The translations under genes and the position numbers were made by a program. Below, piece after piece: positions 1 through 5,243 of a DNA stretch of 6,381 nucleotides (position 1 is its first letter; every line of letters begins with the position of its first letter). The notes under the pieces are model-generated. The model worked only from the letters and a program-made list of their open reading frames with translations. It made no database searches and was not told where the DNA came from. This stretch comes from Armatimonadota bacterium (GTDB taxonomy: Bacteria; Armatimonadota; Hebobacteria; CAIYQO01): contig JAKIYB010000157.1 of assembly GCA_022708765.1 (NCBI GenBank), forward strand, positions 2,471 through 8,851, given 5' to 3'.

Positions 1-515
1 CCCGCCGGCAACGGATCAGGCAACGCCTCCTGCACGGCGTGATCATGCCCCCACCAAAGGCCCCGCGCGAAATAGACCTGAGCCGAGGGCCGGTCGGACG
101 CCCGAATACGCCCGACCTTCCACAGCCGATGCGGCAGCAGCTCTTCCGGTTGGGTCACCGGACGAAGCGCCGCACGCATCCAGGTGAGCCAGGCGCGCCA
201 GTCCGGCGTCCACACCGTAACGCGCTCCCGCAGGTTTTGCGCGGTGAGGACTGCCACCTCGTCATCATCACAGCGGGCGGTCACATACGGTCCCTGCCAG
301 GAGATCGGCTCCTTGATCGGCACCCGGCAACACCGCCCCGAGCAGTAGTTGCACGCCACCAGGCTCGACGGCCGCGGAGTCAGCAATCCGGTCTGCACGA
401 ACCGGTCCCGGGTCGCCTCGGGCCACCATTCCCAGGCGTGGTAATCCACCTCGGCATCGTCGTCAATATCAAGGAAGCGCAGGATGGTCTGTGCCTGTGT
501 GAGCGTAGCGTCCAT
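1..515 (-). CDS. Unrecognised Cys/Trp-rich protein, C-terminus beyond the window
   Basis: This frame is open from an ATG at 515 down to the left edge, giving 171 codons without a stop; the end of the gene lies outside the window. I do not recognise the family. Residues 55-63 contain CNYCSGRCC, and another Cys follows at 82. This gives a CxxCxxxCC...C arrangement that could bind zinc or a metal cluster. The protein is rich in Trp (WEWW near 28-31, several Trp at 102-112, WW near 154) and starts with an acidic segment (IDDDAEVD near 17-24). The start is supported by GGGGGTGG a few bases upstream, which resembles a Shine-Dalgarno site. It overlaps the end of the 410-residue gene by 47 nt in a different frame, so the two are probably co-transcribed and perhaps translationally coupled. 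A function cannot be given; the reading frame itself looks real because codon use and protein composition are sensible throughout. Confidence 0.75.
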   Translation of the reverse strand, partial: MDATLTQAQTILRFLDIDDDAEVDYHAWEWWPEATRDRFVQTGLLTPRPSSLVACNYCSGRCCRVPIKEPISWQGPYVTARCDDDEVAVLTAQNLRERVTVWTPDWRAWLTWMRAALRPVTQPEELLPHRLWKVGRIRASDRPSAQVYFARGLWWGHDHAVQEALPDPLPA

Positions 516-1701
516 GATCCACCCCCAGATGCGCTAACAGGTGTTGCACTTTGCGATGATTGGGCTGATCGTCGAGATCACAGTAATCCGGCGCTTTGAT
601 GCGCGTTGTCACGCTGCCCGCATTGCCGGTGCCGGGAAACTTGAACTGCACGCTGGCGCCGACCAGCCGCGAATCGGTAAAAATGGTATTCGCCCGATTC
701 AACGCCTGGTCCGTCACCTGACGCACGGAGGTGGCGCGACGCGACGTGGCCCGACGCGCTTTCACGGTAATACAGGCATCGCATCCCGGCAGTTCATACA
801 TGAACTCGGTGACCTTCACCTGCAGGAGGTCAGGGTATAGCTCCTGCGCCCGCTCCAGCAACGCAGCCTCGGTGTGTTCGGCCAGCACGTCCGGGGCATA
901 CAGGTGATACGCGCGGCGGCCATCGTAGTTCGGCATGACCGCGGCAATAAACATCTCGGTGAGCACGTCGATCAGCGGTTTGCCGGCATCCTCCATGTGG
1001 ATGCTCAGCCGTCCAGACACATGATTGAACCGCCAGAACACGTCGAACGTCGGACGATGAATCCGGTGTTCCGGCGTGCCATCGGCGCGGTACCCCTGCT
1101 CGACGTCCGCATAGTCCATCGGATAGGCGCAATAGTACGTGTGCTCCCCGTGGCGATAGCAGCGCACCACGCAGAATTCCCCACGCCCTTCCCGGTTGAA
1201 ATAGGTTTTTACCGCCTCGGAGAACTGCGTCTGGATCACCTCCGACATCTCCGGCGGCTGCGCCAGCGGCATCAATTCGCGCTCTTGCCATCCGGTCTTC
1301 CGGCCAATGACCTTCACGCGCTCGACCGCCTCTTCGAACAGATCCGTGTGGTGCAGCAGCATCCAGAAGACGCGGTCATGCGTGGTGGTGCAGTGGGCGG
1401 TGGCCGCAACGACATCGACAGCCTCGCCCTGCTCCGGGTCACGCCCCACCGCGATCAGGTGCTGATAGCCGGCTTTCGAGGCCAGTGCATGCACACCCGC
1501 CCAATTGCGATGGACTCGCTCCTTCATCGGTGCGGGCATCGCCAACACGGCGGCAATGACGTCAAGCACATAGGTGTCTTCATCGGCCGCCAGCACACTC
1601 GGCGCACGCTCCATGGTCACGTGCTGATTCGTAAAATAGGTGTCTAACAAGGCCGGAGTCACTTTCTGGACGACGGCACCCAACGTAAACGCTCTACGCA
1701 T
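469..1701 (-). CDS. Unrecognised 410-residue protein downstream of the HTH/metallopeptidase pair
   Basis: I do not recognise this protein. It is 410 residues, apparently soluble, with no signal peptide or membrane segment. The start at 1701 (MRRAFTLGAV) was chosen because AAAGGA (1711-1716) lies 9 nt upstream. The frame stays open further upstream to 2055, but only by reading through the hairpin and the opposite-frame end of the metallopeptidase gene. Visible features are an aromatic/acidic central part (FDVFWRFNHVSGRLSIHMED near 219-238), Cys residues at 177, 181, 191, 307 and 310 (including CDAC), a basic Arg/Ala/Thr stretch near 315-327, and a C-terminal segment with HRKVQHLLAHLG near 382-393. 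It lies 80 nt after the metallopeptidase stop, on the same strand and beyond a hairpin, and overlaps the next gene. It could be the effector or cargo controlled by the upstream pair, but that is inference from position only. Confidence 0.8.
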   Translation of the reverse strand: MRRAFTLGAVVQKVTPALLDTYFTNQHVTMERAPSVLAADEDTYVLDVIAAVLAMPAPMKERVHRNWAGVHALASKAGYQHLIAVGRDPEQGEAVDVVAATAHCTTTHDRVFWMLLHHTDLFEEAVERVKVIGRKTGWQERELMPLAQPPEMSEVIQTQFSEAVKTYFNREGRGEFCVVRCYRHGEHTYYCAYPMDYADVEQGYRADGTPEHRIHRPTFDVFWRFNHVSGRLSIHMEDAGKPLIDVLTEMFIAAVMPNYDGRRAYHLYAPDVLAEHTEAALLERAQELYPDLLQVKVTEFMYELPGCDACITVKARRATSRRATSVRQVTDQALNRANTIFTDSRLVGASVQFKFPGTGNAGSVTTRIKAPDYCDLDDQPNHRKVQHLLAHLGVDHGRYAHTGTDHPALP

Positions 1702-1710
1702 ACCCAAACA

Positions 1711-1716
1711 TCCTTT
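1711..1716 (-). promoter_or_regulatory. Ribosome binding site setting the 1701 start
   Basis: Read on the minus strand this is AAAGGA, 9 nt before the ATG at 1701. It favours the 410-residue start over the 528-residue reading of the same frame that begins inside the metallopeptidase gene. Confidence 0.6.
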
Positions 1717-1730
1717 CGTATGAAAATAGG

Positions 1731-1769
1731 ACACGGTGGGCAACTCCCCGAACGAGTTACCCACCGTGT
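1731..1769 (-). terminator. Long hairpin after the metallopeptidase gene, terminator-like
   Basis: Arms 1731-1746 and 1754-1769 are complementary over 16 bp around a 7-nt loop. The only irregular position (1741/1759) is C:A on the plus strand but a G:U wobble in minus-strand RNA, so the stem is continuous only in the minus transcript. That fits an RNA hairpin for minus-strand genes better than a DNA operator. The sequence after it (CCTATTTTC on the minus strand) has only a short T-run, so termination may be partial and allow read-through into the 410-residue gene. An attenuator or operator role cannot be excluded. Confidence 0.6.
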
Positions 1770-1781
1770 GAACGGTGCGAC

Positions 1782-2471
1782 TTATAGTGACAGTGACACG
1801 GCATCTGCTGCGACGAGCAAGCCGATGCGTTCCAGACGAATCTGCATCGCCTGATTCGACACCCGAAATTCCCCGGCCATCGCGCGCGCGACTGGATGTG
1901 CCGGCAGATAATCTTCTCCCAAGGCCCATTGCCGATTCATCAAGTCCTGCGGGGCCACCGGCAGCGGGTCGGCACTGTTGGTGATGGTTTGCCAACAGGC
2001 GTGGACCGGCTCCGCCGGCATCAGCAGACAGGCGGCAAACTGGTTCGCTTGCCATTCGCGCTGCTCATACCGGGTCGCCTTCCGGCACAGGATATGCCCG
2101 TTACCCTCGGCGCGGAAGAGCGCTCCCTGCTCTTTCGGCGTGACGTCGAAGCGATGCAAGGCCCAATGGCCCAACTCGTGCGCCAACGTAAATCGAAAGC
2201 GCCCTTCACAGGCCGGATTCTGTTCCGGCATCAGCGCGGTGTCGACATAGATGGCGCCTTCGTGAATATTGATGGCGCCCAGAATATCGTCGCAGGCGAA
2301 GAGGCGCGCCAGGTTGTCATACACCAGTGTGAGGCCGAGGAGCGACTCGATGATGCCATCCACCGGAATCTCCGGGATGGCAGGCGTCGTAAACCGCTGC
2401 TGGTACTGCGTCAGCAACTGTTGGGCCTTCCCCTCGAATTCTTCATACCGGTAATAGCGTGGTTGCTTCAT
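1782..2471 (-). CDS. ImmA/IrrE-family zinc metallopeptidase (M78-like, COG2856 type)
   Basis: This 229-residue protein has the gluzincin signature HELGH at residues 98-102, and a likely third zinc ligand in the E-W-Q-A-N-Q-F-A-A-x-L-L-M-P block at 139-151 (Glu139). It ends with a VSNQAMQIRLERIGLL segment (204-219) typical of ImmA-like proteins. In ICEBs1 and phages such enzymes cleave or inactivate a cognate XRE repressor and so switch on the element; in some defence modules an XRE/ImmA pair acts as a toxin-antitoxin system. The start at 2471 was chosen because it overlaps the stop of the HTH gene in an ATGA (2468-2471). The frame extends to 2531, but those extra residues are out-of-frame HTH-gene sequence. 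All expected catalytic residues are present, so it should be active. The partner is almost certainly the HTH protein upstream. Confidence 0.9.
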   Translation of the reverse strand: MKQPRYYRYEEFEGKAQQLLTQYQQRFTTPAIPEIPVDGIIESLLGLTLVYDNLARLFACDDILGAINIHEGAIYVDTALMPEQNPACEGRFRFTLAHELGHWALHRFDVTPKEQGALFRAEGNGHILCRKATRYEQREWQANQFAACLLMPAEPVHACWQTITNSADPLPVAPQDLMNRQWALGEDYLPAHPVARAMAGEFRVSNQAMQIRLERIGLLVAADAVSLSL

Positions 2472-2848
2472 TCCTCGCCCTGCTGTTGATAATAGTCTTC
2501 GAGAATGCGCTTGGCGTCTTCCGCCGTCCACCCGCTCGATTTCGCGGTGCGGAGAAAATCAGCCCACGCCGGCTTCTCCACGATAATGCCGGTCACGCCC
2601 GGCTCCACCTTCTGCGCCAACGCGAACAGTTCGTCTTTATCTACCTCAAGCAGTTCGGCCATCATCTCGACCACTTCATTTTTGGGGACAAAGGCGCCCC
2701 CGTTTTCGAACTGACTGATAAACGCCGGGCTGACGCCCAGCGCCTTGGCAAACTGCCGGACGGTGAAACGCGGGTCCGTCCGCTTCTTCTGCTCGCGCAA
2801 CTCCCGCACCCGCGCCCCCAGCGCGGGGCTGCACTTAGGCTCTGTCAT
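2468..2848 (-). CDS. XRE-family helix-turn-helix regulator, partner of the metallopeptidase
   Basis: A 126-residue DNA-binding protein. Residues about 10-75 form a Cro/C1-type HTH: the TVRQFAKALGVSPAFISQFENG block (29-50) contains the turn and the recognition helix, and VEMMAELLEVDKDELFALA (60-78) is the usual closing helix pair. The C-terminal third (about 92-120, AWADFLRTAKSSGWTAEDAKRILEDY) is helical with a Trp-rich start and could be the dimerisation part or the site acted on by the peptidase. ATG 2848 has GGGAG a few bases upstream. It is the first gene of the minus-strand operon and probably represses its own promoter and the divergent tail-gene promoter, by analogy with ImmR/C1 switches; no operator is proven. 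It may equally be the antitoxin of an XRE/ImmA toxin-antitoxin pair. Confidence 0.9.
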   Translation of the reverse strand: MTEPKCSPALGARVRELREQKKRTDPRFTVRQFAKALGVSPAFISQFENGGAFVPKNEVVEMMAELLEVDKDELFALAQKVEPGVTGIIVEKPAWADFLRTAKSSGWTAEDAKRILEDYYQQQGEE

Positions 2849-2875
2849 GGCGTCTCCCTTCGGGTACTGCGATTT

Positions 2876-2889
2876 CCGACGATAGTCGG
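2876..2889. promoter_or_regulatory. Small dyad upstream of the HTH gene, possible operator
   Basis: CCGAC-GATA-GTCGG is a perfect 5+5 inverted repeat, 28 bp before the start codon of the regulator. Its position suits an autoregulatory operator or a short leader hairpin. It is short enough to occur by chance in GC-rich DNA. Confidence 0.3.
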
Positions 2890-2991
2890 GACTGTGATGC
2901 TGGTAAGTGAACCCACGACAAGTTAGCGTTCATGTTAAACAACTATAAACACTCCAGCGGGCCTTGTCAATCCCCCGCCAAGCTTGCCCCT

Positions 2992-3021
2992 GAAAAAAAA
3001 ATTAGGGTTTTGCATATATAG
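2992..3021 (+). promoter_or_regulatory. Candidate promoter for the tail genes
   Basis: In an otherwise GC-rich region this 30-bp stretch has a run of nine A followed by TTTTGCATATATAG. TATATA at 3015-3020 is a plausible -10 box with a TGC just before it (near extended -10). I see no good -35 box, so the promoter may depend on an activator. If the -10 is right, transcription starts near 3027, directly at the foot of the stem that begins at 3028. The divergent minus-strand promoter for the HTH gene must lie between 2849 and about 2990 but cannot be assigned with confidence. Confidence 0.4.
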
Positions 3022-3027
3022 AGGGAT

Positions 3028-3102
3028 GTAGCGGGGGATCTGCCTCGAGCGAAGTCTCACTGGCACGGCGATGACCGTGCGTCGGCAGCGATCCCCCGCT
3101 AC
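3028..3102 (+). ncRNA. Structured 5' leader upstream of the hub gene
   Basis: A perfect 13-bp stem (gtagcgggggatc at 3028-3040 with 3090-3102) closes a 75-nt segment. It is extended by tgcc/ggca (3041-3044 with 3084-3087) after a 2-nt bulge. Inside lies a second perfect hairpin, gcacgg/ccgtgc (3063-3068 with 3075-3080, 6-nt loop). The segment ends 19 nt before the hub start codon, leaving the GAGG ribosome binding site just outside. It could be a regulatory leader or a protein-binding RNA. It does not match a tRNA (no T-arm) and I do not recognise a riboswitch class. A DNA operator function for the repeat arms is the alternative. Confidence 0.5.
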
Positions 3103-3121
3103 CCGAAATGAGGTCACACGC

Positions 3122-3997
3122 ATGGACCTGGACGCCCCGGTGGTACTGGTCGAGATCAATAACACGCGCGTCTCGCGCGATCTCACGGATCGCCTGGTGG
3201 CGTTCGTCTATGAAGACCATGAGGCGGCGCTTGACCTGCTGGAACTCACGCTAGCTGATCCGTACCTGCAGTGTCTAGATGTTCCGCTCTTTCAAGAGGG
3301 CAACGACATCCGGGTGCGCTTCGGGTATGCCGACAACCTGTCGCCGACGAAGGTCGGGGTGATCAAGGAGATCAGTTACGACTTCCCGGAGACCGGGGTG
3401 CCGACGATCACGCTGAAGGCCTATGACAAGGGCTGCAAGCTCGCAGCCGAGCAGGTGCAGCGGGTCTGGCAGCGTCCGGGCGGGATTCGCGCGAGTGATA
3501 TCGCCACAGCCATCGCCAGCGAGCACGGGTTGACACCGGTGGTCACGGCGACGGTGGATCGCGTTCCGCGGCTGCATCAGAGCAAGCTGTCGGACGCCCA
3601 ATGGCTGGCGCAACTGGCGAAGACGGCCCGCGCGGTGGACGGCAAAGGCACCACCGGCTTTGTGTTCTATGTCGAGGGGGAGGAACTGCACTTCCACCCG
3701 CGCGGGCTGGAGCAGCCGCCGGTGCTGGCGTTGGAGTATTTTACGGATCGCCAGGGCATATTGCGTTCCTTCCGCCCGTCGACACGTACCCGGGGGGACG
3801 CGGCCAGCGGGCAGTCGACCACCGCCGTCGGCGTCAATCCGGCCACGAAATCAGCAGCGAGCACCACGGCAGATAATGCCGCCACCCCTGAGCGCCCGGT
3901 GCTGGGCCGCAAAACGGTGCAGGGCACCGGCAAAGCATCGGGCCGCGTGGTGATCGATGCCAATACCGGTACGCGGGTGACGGGAGGCCGGTCATGA
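3122..3997 (+). CDS. Phage late control D-type baseplate hub protein, N-terminal part
   Basis: A 291-residue protein resembling the N-terminal two thirds of phage late control gene D / gpD-like hub proteins, the trimeric hub that joins tail tube to spike in contractile tails. Seen are an N-terminal beta-rich domain (about 1-105: VVLVEINNTRVSRDLTD, LELTLADP, IRVRFGYA, TITLKAYDKG) and a second domain (about 108-220) with the ASDIATAIASEHGL, LSDAQWLAQLA and VEGEELHFHPR features usual in this family. A Ser/Thr/Ala-rich linker follows, ending in VVIDANTG (277-284). The C-terminal domain expected in a single-chain hub is missing here and is encoded by the next gene. The start at 3122 was chosen because of GAGG 8 nt upstream; the in-frame ATG at 3071 lies in a hairpin loop. 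The product is likely to work as a complex with the 3994-4428 protein. It is the first gene of the plus-strand block, unusual for a hub gene. Confidence 0.85.
   Translation: MDLDAPVVLVEINNTRVSRDLTDRLVAFVYEDHEAALDLLELTLADPYLQCLDVPLFQEGNDIRVRFGYADNLSPTKVGVIKEISYDFPETGVPTITLKAYDKGCKLAAEQVQRVWQRPGGIRASDIATAIASEHGLTPVVTATVDRVPRLHQSKLSDAQWLAQLAKTARAVDGKGTTGFVFYVEGEELHFHPRGLEQPPVLALEYFTDRQGILRSFRPSTRTRGDAASGQSTTAVGVNPATKSAASTTADNAATPERPVLGRKTVQGTGKASGRVVIDANTGTRVTGGRS
3983..3987 (+). promoter_or_regulatory. Strong internal ribosome binding site between the hub halves
   Basis: GGAGG lies 6 nt before the ATG at 3994, inside the last codons of the first hub gene. Together with the ATGA overlap (3994-3997) it shows that the second half is translated in its own right, rather than being the product of an accidental stop mutation. 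Confidence 0.6.
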
Positions 3998-4428
3998 GCA
4001 CCAACCGCGGGCAGCGCGCCGGCCATCTGGCACCGACAGCGGGCAATACCCCGCAGCGGCCCGCCGCCGAAGCGGCCTTCGTGCCGGGGGAGTTGAGCCA
4101 GGTCACCGCCGACGCGGTCACCATCGGCCTGCCCGCACTACGGGCGAAAACGAATGTAGAGATTCGCGGGGTCGGACGGAAATTCAGCGGCCTCTATCAC
4201 GTGGAGACCGTCCGGCACCGCATCGATGGGAGCGGCTACAGTTGTGAACTGACCCTCCGTCGCAACGCACTGGGGGATGGCGCCGGGCGAACGGCACCCG
4301 ACACGCTGGGCAAGCGGAATGCGCAACATGCGCCAACGGCCGCATCTGCCCCGACGTCACCCCCCGCGCGCTCAGCGACGCCGTCCCGGCAGGTCGTCAT
4401 TGACGCCAACACGGGACAGCGCCGGTAA
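3994..4428 (+). CDS. C-terminal part of the split baseplate hub protein
   Basis: A 144-residue protein whose middle (about 32-95) looks like the C-terminal domain of gpD/VgrG-like hubs: ALRAKTNVEIRGVGRKFSG followed by YHVETVRHRIDGSGYSCELTLRRN, the pattern that closes the hub fold in single-chain relatives. The N-terminal 30 residues and the stretch 97-132 are Ala/Pro/Thr-rich and probably flexible. It ends in RQVVIDANTGQRR, repeating the tail of the previous protein. It overlaps that gene by ATGA at 3994-3997 and has its own GGAGG site. Together the two make 435 residues; the P2 D protein, for comparison, is a single chain a little under 400. It most likely assembles with the first half. A decayed single gene is less likely, given the good start signals and open frames on both sides. 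Confidence 0.75.
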   Translation: MSTNRGQRAGHLAPTAGNTPQRPAAEAAFVPGELSQVTADAVTIGLPALRAKTNVEIRGVGRKFSGLYHVETVRHRIDGSGYSCELTLRRNALGDGAGRTAPDTLGKRNAQHAPTAASAPTSPPARSATPSRQVVIDANTGQRR

Positions 4429-4447
4429 CTCAAAGGAGAAGGCAAGC

Positions 4448-4909
4448 ATGAACATTGCGACCGTGCCACGCAACCTGTACCAGAACTGGCAGTTCGCCAT
4501 CGAGATCAACGGCTTCGACGTGGCGCTCTTCCAGAAGAGCTCGCTCCCGAAGACGGAGTTCGAAGAAGTGACCTTCGCCCCTGCCGGGTCGCTCTTTGAC
4601 CAGAAGGTCGCCGGGCGCATGAAGTTCGACGACATCACGCTGGAGAAGGGCATCCTGGCCGACGGCTCGGAGGATGCCGCCCGGCAGTGGCTGCAGCAGG
4701 TGGGCGCCGCCACCCTCGGCATCGGGGGCACCCCGGAGATGTACCTGCGCGAACTCGATATCGTGCAGTACGACCGCACCGGGGTGGAAACCCGCCGCTG
4801 GCATCTGCATGGCGCCTGGATTAAGGCGCTGGAGTATGACGATCTCGAAGGCGGCAACACGAATAACACCATCGAGAAGCTGACGCTAAGTTATCAGTAT
4901 TGGTCCTGA
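4448..4909 (+). CDS. Phage tail tube protein (T4 gp19-like, PF06841 type)
   Basis: A 153-residue protein, the usual size for gp19-like inner tube subunits, which stack as hexamers to make the channel of contractile tails and related injection systems. The N-terminal half shows the family pattern: NWQFAIEINGFDVALF (13-28), a SSLPKTEFEEV strand (31-41), then KFDDITLEKGIL (59-70). The C-terminal half continues with alternating hydrophobic strands (IVQYDRTGVETRRWHLHGAW near 105-124) and ends NTIEKLTLSYQYW, as in the family. AAGGAG lies 9 nt before the ATG at 4448. It starts 19 nt after the hub C-terminal gene and is clearly in the same operon. No sheath gene is visible in the window, so I infer a contractile tail from the hub and tube alone. 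Confidence 0.85.
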   Translation: MNIATVPRNLYQNWQFAIEINGFDVALFQKSSLPKTEFEEVTFAPAGSLFDQKVAGRMKFDDITLEKGILADGSEDAARQWLQQVGAATLGIGGTPEMYLRELDIVQYDRTGVETRRWHLHGAWIKALEYDDLEGGNTNNTIEKLTLSYQYWS

Positions 4910-4923
4910 TCGAAGGAGGCCTG

Positions 4924-5151
4924 ATGTATCCCTATACCTTACCAAGTGGGCGTGCCTGCGTCCTGCGAGAGATGACCGGCGCCGAGGAAGAGTTGCTCAC
5001 CAAAACCCGCATGCCTGCGGTGCTCGTGGAACTGGCGTTCATCTCGAACAGCCAGGAAGAAGCGTGGCTGAAGGAGCGCACCATGCGCCAGCAGTTCGCG
5101 CAAGCTATCGCCGACGCCATCGATGATGTGTGGCGGAAGAAGGGAGCCTGA
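4924..5151 (+). pseudogene. Chimeric ORF: tail assembly chaperone N-terminus joined to amidase C-terminus
   Basis: An open frame of 75 residues with a strong AAGGAGG site before ATG 4924. Residues 1-26 (MYPYTLPSGR, VLREMTGAEEELLT) look like the start of a phage tail assembly chaperone, exactly what should follow a tube gene. From about residue 29 it changes to RMPAVLVELAFISNSQEEAWL and QQFAQAIADAI, the end of an Amidase_3 N-acetylmuramoyl-L-alanine amidase (lysin), including the Glu of the VLVE motif (36) thought to be catalytic in that family. The zinc-binding His/Glu/His part of the amidase and most of the chaperone are absent, so neither activity is expected. The join lies near 4999-5010 and keeps the frame, so a chimeric peptide could still be made. 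I read it as a deletion scar; an assembly join is the alternative. Confidence 0.7.
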
Positions 5152-5153
5152 TC

Positions 5154-5243
5154 ATGGAATCTCTGACCCACTTGTTGACCAACTGGGATGCGCTGATCAC
5201 CCTGCTCGCGGCCGCTATTGCGGTCGTGAAACTCACCGGCTGA
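5154..5243 (+). pseudogene. Truncated holin-like small membrane protein
   Basis: A short ORF of 29 residues starting at ATG 5154, two bases after the preceding stop, with GGGAG 7 nt upstream. It has a short polar N-terminus (MESLTHLLTNWD) and one hydrophobic segment (about 13-26, ALITLLAAAIAVVK). This resembles the start of small phage holin-like proteins that sit next to the endolysin, in keeping with the amidase fragment just before it. Relatives I recall continue after a KLTP/KLTG-like motif into a charged tail. Here the frame stops at 5241-5243, exactly where WYL-domain sequence begins in another frame, so the C-terminus was probably lost at this join. Whether the remaining peptide is made or inserts in the membrane is unknown. 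Confidence 0.5.

Noticed and set aside
39..599. 186-codon plus-strand ORF at the left end
   Set aside because: It is antisense to the Cys/Trp-rich gene, and its translation is Pro/Arg/His-rich without family features, as expected of a GC-rich shadow frame.
874..1647. 257-codon plus-strand ORF
   Set aside because: It lies antisense within the 410-residue gene, is rich in His and Arg, and has no convincing ribosome binding site or motif.
1702..2055. N-terminal extension of the 410-residue gene to 528 residues
   Set aside because: The extra residues read through the hairpin and the metallopeptidase gene out of frame, while a good AAAGGA site supports the start at 1701.
3028..3102. tRNA-like length and closing stem
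   Set aside because: It is 75 nt with a paired end, but there is no T-loop consensus and no anticodon arm, and the closing stem is 13 bp.
3071..3121. Upstream ATG for the hub gene
   Set aside because: It sits in the loop of a hairpin within the structured leader, lacks a ribosome binding site, and adds a basic peptide not seen in hub proteins.
5123..5239. Complete 209-residue WYL gene starting at 5123
   Set aside because: The first 39 residues are out-of-frame translation of the amidase and holin fragments and contain no helix-turn-helix.
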